Translations under genes and position numbers: made by a program
DNA from: Oscillospiraceae bacterium
GTDB taxonomy: Bacteria; Bacillota; Clostridia; Oscillospirales; Ruminococcaceae
Assembly (NCBI GenBank): GCA_017399625.1
Contig: JAFQBT010000131.1
Span: forward strand, 1 to 37,882
Reading direction: 5' to 3'
DNA: 37,882 bases
Shown: in pieces, positions 7,026-14,831 of the stretch
Layout of the letters: every line of letters begins with the position of its first letter
How positions within the stretch are numbered: position 1 is the stretch's first letter
The notes under the pieces: generated by a model
The model's database searches: none
Seen by the model: only the letters and a program-made list of their open reading frames with translations
Told to the model about the DNA's origin: nothing

Positions 7026-9539
7026 TTATTTCTGGATTTTGCCGGTATCGATGGAGCTTTCATGCTCAAGACCAAGGCGTTTTGCAGCTTCTTCGCGCAT
7101 TTTATATTTAAGGATTTTTCCCGCGGCATTCATGGGGAAGCCTTCCACAAATTCGATGTATCTCGGAACTTTGTGGCGTGCAAGGCGTCCTTTTATGTAA
7201 TCAGCCATTTCCTCAACTGTCATGCTGCCCGGTTCCTTAAGAACGATCTGCGCCATGATTTCTTCGCCGTATTTTTTATCCGGAACGCCGATTACCTGAA
7301 CATCCTTAACCTTCTCGTGGGTATAGATAAATTCCTCGATTTCCTTCGGATAGATATTTTCGCCTCCGCGGATGATCATATCCTTAAGGCGTCCGGTGAT
7401 TTTATATGTTCCGTCATCTTTGCGGCATGCAAGGTCACCGGAATGGAGCCAGCCTTCCGCATCAATGGTTCCTGCGGTTGCCTCCGGCATTTTATAATAA
7501 CCCTTCATAAGGTTATAGCCACGGGAACAGAATTCTCCGTTTGTTCCGTTGGGAACTTCCTCGCCGGTATCCGGGTCAATAACCTTTGTTTCAACGTGCG
7601 GGAAGTTATAGCCAACCGTTTCACACCGGAGATCAAGCGGATCCTGCCAATCGGACATGGTGCTTCCGGGGGAGGATTCGGTCTGTCCGTAAACGCTTAC
7701 TATTCCGCGCATATTCATTTCGTCCGGCTGGGCAGCTCTTCTCATAAGTTCGGGAGGACAGCCTGCTCCGGCCATGATTCCGGTCCTCATATGAGAAAAA
7801 TCGGTGGTTCTGTAATCCGGATGGTTGAACATCGCAATAAACATGGTCGGAACGCCATGGAATGCGGTTATGCGTTCCTGGTTTATGCAGGCGAGAGATG
7901 CCTTTGCGGAAAAATAGGGGAGCGGACAGATTGTTGTTCCGTGGGTCATGGAAGCGGTCATTGCGAGTACCATTCCGAAGCAATGGAACATGGGAACCTG
8001 GATCATAAGGCGGTCCGCGGTGGAAAGTCCCATTCTGTCGCCGATGCATTTTCCGTTGTTGACTACGTTATAATGGGTGAGCATAACGCCCTTCGGGAAA
8101 CCGGTTGTGCCGGAAGTATATTGCATGTTGCAGACGTCGTCCGGATTTACAGCCGCCGCCATTCTTGCAATTTCCTCTTCGGAAACGGAATCAGCTCTGT
8201 CCATAGCCTCATCAAATTCAAGGCAGCCGGGCATTTTAAAGCCAACAGTAATTACGTTCCGGAGGAAGGGGAGCTTTTTGCAATGGAGCGGCGCGCCGGG
8301 TTTGGTTGTTCTGATTTCCGGGCAGAGTTCGTTGATTATCTGCGCATAGTTGGAATCAAGGCAGGATTCCACCATAACAAGGGTGTGAGTATCGGACTGG
8401 GAAAGAAGATATTCCGCCTCGTGGATTTTATATGCGGTGTTGACCGTTACGAGGACTGCGCCGATTTTTGTTGCTGCCCAGAAGGTTATGTACCATGCAG
8501 GAACATTTGTTGCCCAGATTGCGACTTTGCTTCCGGCTTTTACTCCCATGGAAACAAGAGCCCTTGCAAAGCGGTTTACGTCCTCACGGAATTCGGAATA
8601 GGTTCTTGTATAATCAAGGGTGGTGTATTTGAAAGCATATTGGTCGGGAAATTCCTCGACCATTTTATCAAGAACCTGGGGGAAGGTGAGGTCGATGAGC
8701 GAATCCTTTTTCCAGACGTACTGACCGGAATGGTCGTGGTTATAATAAAGGCTTCTCTTTTTGCCGCGGGGGCTTTCGAAGCGATTCATATAGTTTACAA
8801 AATGGGGGAAGATTACCTCGTATTCCTGAAGGTCTTCCATCCATTCCGGTTTCCATTCAAGGGAGATGAAACCGTTGTAGTCAATGGAGGAAAGAGCGCG
8901 CATCATTTCGCCGATGGGCATATTGCCTTCACCGATGAGGTTATAGGTTTCCTCGTCATCGGAATCCCGCAGATGAACGTGTTTTACGTATGCGCCGAGG
9001 TTGCGGATGGTCTTATCAGCAGATTCGCCGTTGGTGCGGTAGGGATGATGCATATCCCAGAGCGCGCCGAGGTTATCGGAAGCAAATTCGTTGAGAAGGT
9101 CACGAAGACGAGCGGTATCGGAATAAATTCCGCTGGTTTTGATAAGAAGGGTAACGCCGGCGGTTTCCGCATAATCGATAAGGTCCGCAAGGTGTTCCTT
9201 TACAAAATCCTCGCTGTCATTGAGAGCAACAACGCAGACATAGGGAACCTTGAGGTTATGGGCAGTATCAATGGTGCCTTTTATCATGCTGTCTTCAATG
9301 CGTTCAAGAGAAATATCAAGGGAGGTATCAAGGCAGGGGATTTTTATTCCCCGTTCACGGAGATTCCTTGCGGTGGCGGAAGTGCTGTATTTATGAAGCG
9401 GAGCGCCTTTTTCCATTAAATCAAAGCGTTTGTGGATGTTATAAAGTTCGATTCCGGAAAAACGCATTTCCTCCGCAGTCTCTATGAGTTCGTCGAAGCT
9501 GAGATCGTTCCAGCCCCTTGTTGAGAAAGAAAGATTCAT
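7026..9539 (-). CDS. TIM-barrel (isomerase-like) / acyl-CoA synthetase fusion
   Basis: An 837-residue two-domain protein. Residues 1-255 are a xylose-isomerase-like TIM barrel (sugar phosphate isomerase/epimerase family). Expected metal ligands D162 (WDMHHP), H189 (HVHLRD) and E228 (LEWKPEW) are present, but the usual first Glu is Lys134 (LLIKTSG). Residues 275-820 are an AMP-forming acyl-CoA synthetase: P-loop YTSGTTGFPKG (474-484), YGQTE (617-621), TGRLKDMIIRGGENIYPKE, and catalytic Lys808 in NAAGKILK. The domain resembles medium/long-chain fatty acid CoA ligases. The start overlaps the preceding LeuA-like stop by 4 bases (ATGA), so translation is coupled. Context suggests activation of a branched-chain or related acid, with isovalerate for leucine an attractive guess. 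The TIM part may be structural or regulatory. Last gene of the operon. Confidence 0.85.
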   Translation of the reverse strand: MNLSFSTRGWNDLSFDELIETAEEMRFSGIELYNIHKRFDLMEKGAPLHKYSTSATARNLRERGIKIPCLDTSLDISLERIEDSMIKGTIDTAHNLKVPYVCVVALNDSEDFVKEHLADLIDYAETAGVTLLIKTSGIYSDTARLRDLLNEFASDNLGALWDMHHPYRTNGESADKTIRNLGAYVKHVHLRDSDDEETYNLIGEGNMPIGEMMRALSSIDYNGFISLEWKPEWMEDLQEYEVIFPHFVNYMNRFESPRGKKRSLYYNHDHSGQYVWKKDSLIDLTFPQVLDKMVEEFPDQYAFKYTTLDYTRTYSEFREDVNRFARALVSMGVKAGSKVAIWATNVPAWYITFWAATKIGAVLVTVNTAYKIHEAEYLLSQSDTHTLVMVESCLDSNYAQIINELCPEIRTTKPGAPLHCKKLPFLRNVITVGFKMPGCLEFDEAMDRADSVSEEEIARMAAAVNPDDVCNMQYTSGTTGFPKGVMLTHYNVVNNGKCIGDRMGLSTADRLMIQVPMFHCFGMVLAMTASMTHGTTICPLPYFSAKASLACINQERITAFHGVPTMFIAMFNHPDYRTTDFSHMRTGIMAGAGCPPELMRRAAQPDEMNMRGIVSVYGQTESSPGSTMSDWQDPLDLRCETVGYNFPHVETKVIDPDTGEEVPNGTNGEFCSRGYNLMKGYYKMPEATAGTIDAEGWLHSGDLACRKDDGTYKITGRLKDMIIRGGENIYPKEIEEFIYTHEKVKDVQVIGVPDKKYGEEIMAQIVLKEPGSMTVEEMADYIKGRLARHKVPRYIEFVEGFPMNAAGKILKYKMREEAAKRLGLEHESSIDTGKIQK

Positions 9540-10951
9540 GCATTTTCCTCCTCATAAACGATTTTGTTGAGGGCATTGAGATAGGCAAGAATGCTTGCGC
9601 CGACAATATCGGTGGAAGTTCCCCGGCCGGAATAAAGCTTTCCGCCGGAAAGGAGCTTTACAACGGTCTGTCCCATTGCTTCGCGGCCTTCGGTAACGGA
9701 CTGGATCTGGAAATCGTCCAGTTCATAATGGAGACCGATTACCTGTTCAATGGCAAGGAAAGCCGCGTCGATAGGACCGTCGCCTATGCAGATTCCTTCA
9801 AGAACGTGCTCGCCCTTGCTGATTTTAAGATGGGCGGAAGCCGCAAGAATATTGCTTGCGTTGATAACGTAGCTTTCGAGTTTATAGGTGGGCGGAACCT
9901 GGAGAGCGGAAGATGCAACGATTGCATCAAGCTCTTTTGAGCCAACTTTCTTTTTGAGCACGGCAATCTGCTTGAATGCTTCAAAAACTTTTATTCCGTC
10001 CTCTTCGGAAAGCTCATATCCAAGGCGCTCAGCGGCTTTGAGCACGGCGGAAATATCATCGTGCTCAGTGAGCACCCAATCTCCTTCCTCCCGGACGCTG
10101 TCGTCAAAGGGAGAATTTTTGCTCTTTTCCGCATGGCAAAGGCGCTCGATCTGGGCAAGAACACGGTTGATTTCCGCCATGCGGACAGTTCCGCAGGAAC
10201 CGAATGCATCGCCTTTTGCATCAAGGATTTTTGCGATTTTTGCAAGGCGGACGTTATCCGTTGCAACAGCGGTTGCTTTGACTTCGGAAGCACCGCTTCT
10301 GACTGCCGCAACCGCGCAGGAATCCGCCATGGAAAGGGAATCACTGCAGGAAACGCCGACGCAGACTTCGGAAAGTTCCGGAACGGAGGCATAAATGCCT
10401 TCGATGAATGCGGAAAATTCGTCCGGAAGCATAACTCCTGCGGTGTCGCAGAAAGTTACGGTGGAAGCGCCGGATTCGATTGCGGTTCTGACAGCGGATT
10501 CAAGGAAAGAGCAGTCACTTCTTGTTGCGTCGCCGGCAACAAATTCAACGTCATCGCAAAGAGCTTTGCATGCGGATACGAATTTTTTAATTGCTTCGAG
10601 CATAGCCTCGGGTTTTTTATGGGAAAGATATTCCATCTGTACCGGGCTTATGGGAACGGAAACCTGTAAACGGGGGCACTTTGCCTCTTTAAGCGCGTTC
10701 CAGACCTTTTCCGCACCGTCGTCTTCAAGAGAAACGGGAACGGCGATTACGGCGTTTTTTACCGCGCCGGCGATGGATTTTATAAGCAGGCTGTCGATTT
10801 TGAGATTTTCGATGGGGTGTAGCTCAATAACGGAAACCTCAAGACGGTCAAGTAGCTTTGCAAGCTCGATCTTCTCTCTGAAGCTGAGGGAAAAGCCTGT
10901 GCTTTTTCCGCTTTGCTTCATGGTTACGTCACTGATTCTGATGTTCCTCAT
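9536..10951 (-). CDS. LeuA-like protein, catalytic residues lost, regulatory domain kept
   Basis: A 471-residue homologue of 2-isopropylmalate/citramalate synthases (DRE-TIM metallolyase plus LeuA allosteric domain). The fold is clear: VEFVAGDATRSD (135-146), CDTAGVMLPDEF (168-179), and a C-terminal regulatory domain with GDGPIDAAF (390-398) and YSGRGTSTDIVGASILAYL (440-458). The active-site signatures are gone. The DTTLRDGEQ loop reads DVTMKQSGK (8-16), losing the catalytic Arg and metal Asp. The HCHND metal motif reads SCSDS (201-205). It is therefore very probably not a synthase. The conserved allosteric domain suggests it still senses an amino acid, leucine being the classic LeuA effector. 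GGAGATG precedes the ATG. An attenuator-like hairpin precedes the gene, and it is coupled to the downstream synthetase fusion. Confidence 0.85.
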   Translation of the reverse strand: MRNIRISDVTMKQSGKSTGFSLSFREKIELAKLLDRLEVSVIELHPIENLKIDSLLIKSIAGAVKNAVIAVPVSLEDDGAEKVWNALKEAKCPRLQVSVPISPVQMEYLSHKKPEAMLEAIKKFVSACKALCDDVEFVAGDATRSDCSFLESAVRTAIESGASTVTFCDTAGVMLPDEFSAFIEGIYASVPELSEVCVGVSCSDSLSMADSCAVAAVRSGASEVKATAVATDNVRLAKIAKILDAKGDAFGSCGTVRMAEINRVLAQIERLCHAEKSKNSPFDDSVREEGDWVLTEHDDISAVLKAAERLGYELSEEDGIKVFEAFKQIAVLKKKVGSKELDAIVASSALQVPPTYKLESYVINASNILAASAHLKISKGEHVLEGICIGDGPIDAAFLAIEQVIGLHYELDDFQIQSVTEGREAMGQTVVKLLSGGKLYSGRGTSTDIVGASILAYLNALNKIVYEEENA

Positions 10952-10978
10952 CTTAACATCTCCTTTTTCGGGAAATAT

Positions 10979-11009
10979 AAAAAACCGGAACCTTGCATAA
11001 AGGCTCCGG
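10979..11009 (-). terminator. Leader hairpin (attenuator-like) before the LeuA-like gene
   Basis: Read on the minus strand: CCGGAGCC, loop TTTATGCAA, GGTTCCGG, then TTTTTT. It lies 28 bases before the LeuA-like ATG and downstream of a possible promoter at 11067-11095, so it could act as an attenuator and not only as the end of the upstream operon. GGTTC about 20 bases 5' of the hairpin could pair with GAGCC in its 5' arm as an antiterminator. Confidence 0.65.
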
Positions 11010-11066
11010 TTTTGAAAATCGCTGAACCTTAAAAAGGCCGATATATTATAAATAAATAATATATCT

Positions 11067-11095
11067 ATTCAACCACTTTTTAAGTAATTTGTCAA
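11067..11095 (-). promoter_or_regulatory. Possible promoter of the LeuA-like/synthetase pair
   Basis: On the minus strand: TTGACA (11090-11095), 17 bases, TTGAAT (11067-11072). The -10 box is weak (4 of 6). It would give a leader of about 110 bases carrying the hairpin at 10979-11009. Confidence 0.45.
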
Positions 11096-11138
11096 TATTT
11101 TTATAAAAACCGTATATTTATGCAGTTTTTATGTTAAA

Positions 11139-12215
11139 TCAGTCGCAGACTTTAAGGGTCCAGCCAAGGCTGTCCTCAACTTTGCCGCTCTGGATTCCGT
11201 AAAGGGTATCATAAAGTTTTTGTGCGGTGGGGCCGATTTTTCCTTCGTTGATGGAGATTTTTTTGTCTTCCCAGCCCATGGAACCGATGGGGGAGATAAC
11301 TGCAGCGGTTCCGCAGCCCCATGCTTCCTCAAGAGTTCCGTTTTCGGCGGCCTCGAAGAGTTCCTCGGCGGTGATAAGGCGTTCCTCAACTTCAATTCCC
11401 CAGCTTCTGATGAGATCGATGCAGCTCTTTCTGGTAACGCCGGGAAGAATGGAACCGCTCAGTTCGGGGGTGATAACTTTTCCGCCGACTTTGAACATTA
11501 CGTTCATTGCGCCGACTTCTTCGACATATTTGCGTTCAACGCCGTCGAGCCAGAGAACCTGGACATAACCTTTTTCTTCGGCAGCCTGACCTGCACGGAG
11601 GGAGGCCGCATAGTTTCCGCCGCATTTGGTATAACCGGTACCGCCTCTTACAGCACGGACGTCGCGGCTTTCAACATAGATATCAACCGGGCTCATTCCG
11701 TTGGGATAATAGGAACCGGAGGGGCTGCAGATTATGCAGAAAAGATAGGTTGCGGAAGCGTGTACGCCGAGATGTGCGTCGGTTGCAAAAATAAACGGAC
11801 GGATATAAAGGGAAGTTCCGGGATTATGGGGAACCCATTCTGCATCAACGGTAACAAGTTCCTTGATTGCCTCAACAAAAATATCCTCCGGAACGGCAGG
11901 CATGCAAAGGCGTTCGTTGGAGTTCTGCATGCGTTTTGCGTTTTCATAAGGGCGGAAAAGATGGATGGAACCGTCTTCCCAGCGGTATGCCTTCATTCCT
12001 TCAAAAACTTCCTGCGCATAGTGGAGAACCATGCAGCTGGGGTCAAGTTCAAGAGGAGCATAGGGAACGATTCTTCCGTCGTGCCAGCCTTTTCCGGCGG
12101 TATAGTTCATAAGGAACATGTGGTCGCTGAAAGTTCTTCCGAAGCCGAGTTTGCCTTCGTCTGCGGGTTTAACTTTCGGATTTTCGGTATATGTTACAGG
12201 AAAAGTGAATTCCAT
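11139..12215 (-). CDS. ilvE: Branched-chain amino acid aminotransferase
   Basis: A 358-residue fold-type IV PLP aminotransferase of the longer BCAT type. It interconverts Val, Leu, Ile and their 2-oxoacids using glutamate/2-oxoglutarate in the cytoplasm. The PLP lysine is K197 in GTGYTKCGGNYAASL. Other family signatures are LHYAQEVFEGMKAY (64-77), SLYIRPFIFA, and SGSILPGVTRKS before the C-terminal LEEAWGCGTAAVISPIG. I chose the ATG at 12215 with GAAGG about 10 bases upstream over an in-frame TTG at 12236 that has no ribosome site. It lies 21 bases after the gamma subunit of the oxidoreductase, so the two probably share a transcript. In this context it would make the final amino acid, or begin breakdown if the pathway runs oxidatively. 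Confidence 0.93.
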   Translation of the reverse strand: MEFTFPVTYTENPKVKPADEGKLGFGRTFSDHMFLMNYTAGKGWHDGRIVPYAPLELDPSCMVLHYAQEVFEGMKAYRWEDGSIHLFRPYENAKRMQNSNERLCMPAVPEDIFVEAIKELVTVDAEWVPHNPGTSLYIRPFIFATDAHLGVHASATYLFCIICSPSGSYYPNGMSPVDIYVESRDVRAVRGGTGYTKCGGNYAASLRAGQAAEEKGYVQVLWLDGVERKYVEEVGAMNVMFKVGGKVITPELSGSILPGVTRKSCIDLIRSWGIEVEERLITAEELFEAAENGTLEEAWGCGTAAVISPIGSMGWEDKKISINEGKIGPTAQKLYDTLYGIQSGKVEDSLGWTLKVCD

Positions 12216-12236
12216 TCTGGTTTTACCTTCTTTCAA

Positions 12237-12779
12237 TCAGTCCTGATTATAATTTCTGCCGATTTCGATGGCCTTGAGGTTAAGGTCAATAAGGTCGGCA
12301 TGTCTGGGAGGAACAGCATGGCGGAGTCCTGCCTCAAAATTTTCCCAGGAAACGCATCCGGTTTCTTTGACTATTGCGCCCAGGAGAATCATATTTGCAA
12401 GGGTGGGCGCGCCCATATCCTTTGCAAGCTGGGTTGCGGGAATATAATAAATATCAATGTCGCCGCGTTCAACTTTTCTGCTGATGAGCGCGGAGTCAAC
12501 AAAGAGTTTTCCGCCGGGAGCAACCATGTTCTCGTATTTATCAAGAGAGGGGTTGTTCATGACCATAACAACGTTCGGATGGTCAACGATAGGGGAACCG
12601 ATGGGTTCATCGGAAAGGATCACGGTGCAGTTTGCTGTGCCGCCGCGCATTTCAGGACCGTAGGAGGGGAGCCAGCTGAGCTGTCTGTCCTCAGCAAGAC
12701 CTGCGTGTGCAAGAACTTTTCCGGAGAAAAGAAGTCCCTGTCCGCCGAAACCGGCGATGATAATCTGATGCTCAGCCAT
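12237..12779 (-). CDS. 2-Oxoacid:ferredoxin oxidoreductase, gamma subunit
   Basis: A 180-residue gamma (catalytic-gamma domain) subunit. It begins [20 protein letters not shown], the hallmark GFGGQG motif at residues 10-15. Later come [19 protein letters not shown] and a C-terminal [12 protein letters not shown] segment typical of KorC/VorC-type subunits. Together with the alpha, beta and delta subunits it forms the complex that interconverts 2-oxoacid plus CoA with acyl-CoA, CO2 and reduced ferredoxin. The ATG at 12779 overlaps the end of the beta gene by 8 bases; an upstream GTG in the same frame lies inside the beta gene and is less likely. Subunit order delta-alpha-beta-gamma matches other four-subunit enzymes. 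Confidence 0.9.
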   Translation of the reverse strand: MAEHQIIIAGFGGQGLLFSGKVLAHAGLAEDRQLSWLPSYGPEMRGGTANCTVILSDEPIGSPIVDHPNVVMVMNNPSLDKYENMVAPGGKLFVDSALISRKVERGDIDIYYIPATQLAKDMGAPTLANMILLGAIVKETGCVSWENFEAGLRHAVPPRHADLIDLNLKAIEIGRNYNQD

Positions 12780-13524
12780 TGTTTTCACCGTCCTTGTCAC
12801 GATATACTCCGAGAGGATAATAAGGAATCATTTTTTCGTCGATCCATTCAAGCGCTTTCTGCGGAGTCATACCCCAGTTGGTAGGGCAGGAAGAAAGAAC
12901 TTCAACAAGGGAAAAACCTTTTCCGTCGATCTGGTTCTGGAATGCTTTTTTGATTGCCTTCTTTGCGTTGCGGACATTTTTTACGTTGTTGACGGTAACG
13001 CGCTCAAGATAAGCCGGACCGTCGAGTTCGCTCAGAAGTTCACAAACTCTGATCGGGAAGCCCTGGGTTTCGGTGTTTCTGCCGTAAGGAGAAGTCTGGG
13101 TCACCTGTCCAGGAAGGGAGGTGGGAGCCATCTGGCCGCCGGTCATGCCGTAAATCGCGTTGTTGATAAAGATGATGGTGATGTTTTCACCTCTTGCGGC
13201 GGAATGAACGGTTTCGCACATACCGATGGAAGCAAGGTCGCCGTCGCCCTGATATGTAAATACGATTTTGCTCGGGTCGGAACGTTTTACGCCGGTTGCA
13301 ACAGCCGGAGCTCTGCCGTGTGCTGCTTCGACCATATCAACGGTGAAATAATCATAAGCCATAACAGAACAGCCAACGGGTGCAATGCCGATGGTTCTGC
13401 CTTCGATTCCGAGTTCATCGATAACTTCCGCAACAAGGCGGTGAACAATTCCATGGGTGCAGCCGGGGCAGTAATGGAGAACGGCATCGGTAAGTGCCTT
13501 CGGTTTTTCAAAAACAACTGCCAT
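12772..13524 (-). CDS. 2-Oxoacid:ferredoxin oxidoreductase, beta (TPP-binding) subunit
   Basis: A 250-residue thiamine-diphosphate-binding subunit. CPGCTHG (19-25) is the substrate-side Cys motif of the KorB/VorB partner family, and GDGDLASIG followed by NNAIYGMTGGQ (93-131) is the TPP/Mg motif. It lacks its own [4Fe-4S] ferredoxin domain, as expected when a separate delta subunit is present. It overlaps the gamma gene and starts 2 bases after the alpha stop, with its ribosome site (GGAGATG) inside the last alpha codons. Substrate class (branched-chain versus 2-oxoglutarate) is taken from the neighbouring ilvE and T-box codons, not from a residue I can read. Confidence 0.92.
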   Translation of the reverse strand: MAVVFEKPKALTDAVLHYCPGCTHGIVHRLVAEVIDELGIEGRTIGIAPVGCSVMAYDYFTVDMVEAAHGRAPAVATGVKRSDPSKIVFTYQGDGDLASIGMCETVHSAARGENITIIFINNAIYGMTGGQMAPTSLPGQVTQTSPYGRNTETQGFPIRVCELLSELDGPAYLERVTVNNVKNVRNAKKAIKKAFQNQIDGKGFSLVEVLSSCPTNWGMTPQKALEWIDEKMIPYYPLGVYRDKDGENNG

Positions 13525-13526
13525 GA

Positions 13527-14591
13527 TTATTCATCTCCTTTCTCTGCTTCTTTGATGGAAGCAAGAATGTCATCAACGGTGGTGATCATGCCGCCGACTC
13601 TGGTGCAGCCGTAAACGGGCTTTTTGCAGCGGATTGCAAGTTCAATATCCTCTTTCATCTGTCCCATGTTGAGTTCAACAGAGATGAAGGATTTTACTTT
13701 GTCAGCAGCAGCAAGAAGCGGCTTTTTAGGGAAGGGCCAGAGGGTGATGGGACGGATCATGCCGACCTTGATGCCCTGTTTTCTGGCTTCAAGAATTGCG
13801 TTTCTGGAAACACGTGCGGTGATTCCGCAGGAAACAATGCAGATTTCCGCGTCTTCCATCATGAATTCTTCCCAGAGGCATTCCTCTTCTTCGATTTTCT
13901 TATATCTTTCGTAACGCTCAAGGTTGATGTCCTCGAGCTTTTTCGGAGAAAGATAGAGGGAGTTTACAATATGGTGTTCGCGCTTGCATTCGGTGCCGGT
14001 AACGGCCCAATCCTTGGGAGTGTTATCAATTTCGACAGGGTCCGGAAGAACAACGGGTTCCATCATCTGTCCCATTGTTCCGTCCGCAAGAAGCATGCAG
14101 GGCATGCGGTATTTATCCGCAAGTTCAAAACCTTTAAGAGTCATATCCGCCATTTCCTGAACGGAAGCCGGAGCAAGAACGATTACATGGAAGTCGCCGT
14201 GACCGGGTCCCCGGGTTGCAAGGAAATAGTCGGACTGGGAAGGCTGGATTCCGCCAAGTCCGGGACCGCCGCGCTGTACGTTGACGATAAGCGCCGGAAG
14301 ATCGGAACCCGCAAGGTAGGAAATTCCTTCGCATTTGAGAGCAATGCCGGGGCTGGAGGAGGAAGTCATTGCGCGTTTGCCGGTGGCGGCAACGCCATAG
14401 ACCATGTTGATTGCGGCGATTTCACTTTCTGCCTGGAGAAAAACGCCGCCGATTTTCGGCATTTTTTTGGACATATATGCCGCAACTTCGGTCTGGGGAG
14501 TGATGGGATATCCGAAATAATGGCGGCATCCGGCAAGGATTGCCGCTTCAGCAAGGGCTTCGTTGCCCTTCATAAGAACTTTTTCCTGCAT
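13527..14591 (-). CDS. vorB: 2-Oxoacid:ferredoxin oxidoreductase, alpha subunit (VorB-like)
   Basis: A 354-residue alpha subunit carrying the pyrimidine-binding domain and the transketolase C-terminal domain. Motifs: GCRHYFGYPITPQTE (21-35), LQAESEIAAINMVYGV.ATG, TSSSSPGIALK, VQRGGPGLGG, and a C-terminal RPITLWPFP followed by ELNMGQM. These fit the VorB type annotated as 3-methyl-2-oxobutanoate:ferredoxin oxidoreductase. ATG with AAGGAGG 7 bases upstream. Placed between the ferredoxin-like delta and the beta subunit, with a 12-base gap to delta and 2 to beta, so stoichiometric expression is likely. Confidence 0.92.
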   Translation of the reverse strand: MQEKVLMKGNEALAEAAILAGCRHYFGYPITPQTEVAAYMSKKMPKIGGVFLQAESEIAAINMVYGVAATGKRAMTSSSSPGIALKCEGISYLAGSDLPALIVNVQRGGPGLGGIQPSQSDYFLATRGPGHGDFHVIVLAPASVQEMADMTLKGFELADKYRMPCMLLADGTMGQMMEPVVLPDPVEIDNTPKDWAVTGTECKREHHIVNSLYLSPKKLEDINLERYERYKKIEEEECLWEEFMMEDAEICIVSCGITARVSRNAILEARKQGIKVGMIRPITLWPFPKKPLLAAADKVKSFISVELNMGQMKEDIELAIRCKKPVYGCTRVGGMITTVDDILASIKEAEKGDE

Positions 14592-14603
14592 AGTTCCGCC
14601 TCC

Positions 14604-14810
14604 TTATCTTTCAACAGTGATTACGCAGTCCGGGCACATGGTGGCGCAGAATGCGCAGGCAATGCATTTTTCCTGGTCGATGATTTCAACGGGAGAATGA
14701 CCTTTCTGATTAAGCCGCTCTCTCGAAAGCCGGAGAATCTGTTTGGGGCAGGCATTTACGCAAAGACCGCAGCCTTTGCAGAGTTCTTCTTTAAAAGTAA
14801 GTTTTGCCAA
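14604..14810 (-). CDS. 2-Oxoacid:ferredoxin oxidoreductase, delta (2[4Fe-4S]) subunit
   Basis: A 68-residue ferredoxin-like subunit. Eight Cys in two CxxCxxCxxxC motifs, C11/C14/C17/C21 and C49/C52/C55/C59, bind two [4Fe-4S] clusters that pass electrons between the TPP site and external ferredoxin. The start is TTG at 14810, with GGAGG 10 bases upstream and no ATG nearby. It is the first subunit gene of the oxidoreductase, 21 bases after the P-loop ATPase gene. Confidence 0.92.
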   Translation of the reverse strand: MAKLTFKEELCKGCGLCVNACPKQILRLSRERLNQKGHSPVEIIDQEKCIACAFCATMCPDCVITVER

Positions 14811-14831
14811 AATCGTTGCACCTCCGTTATG

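Noticed and set aside
6984..9419. 811-codon plus-strand open frame opposite the TIM-barrel/synthetase gene
   Set aside because: It has no ribosome site, its translation resembles no family, and the minus strand encodes clear catalytic motifs. It is an antisense shadow produced by codon bias.
9536..10951. Functional 2-isopropylmalate or citramalate synthase
   Set aside because: Both the RDGEQ loop and the HxH metal motif are replaced, so normal chemistry is not expected.
12237..14810. Reading the oxidoreductase as 2-oxoglutarate:ferredoxin oxidoreductase (KorDABC)
   Set aside because: Sequence alone does not exclude it, but ilvE, the Val/Ile T-boxes and the VorB-like alpha subunit favour branched-chain 2-oxoacids.
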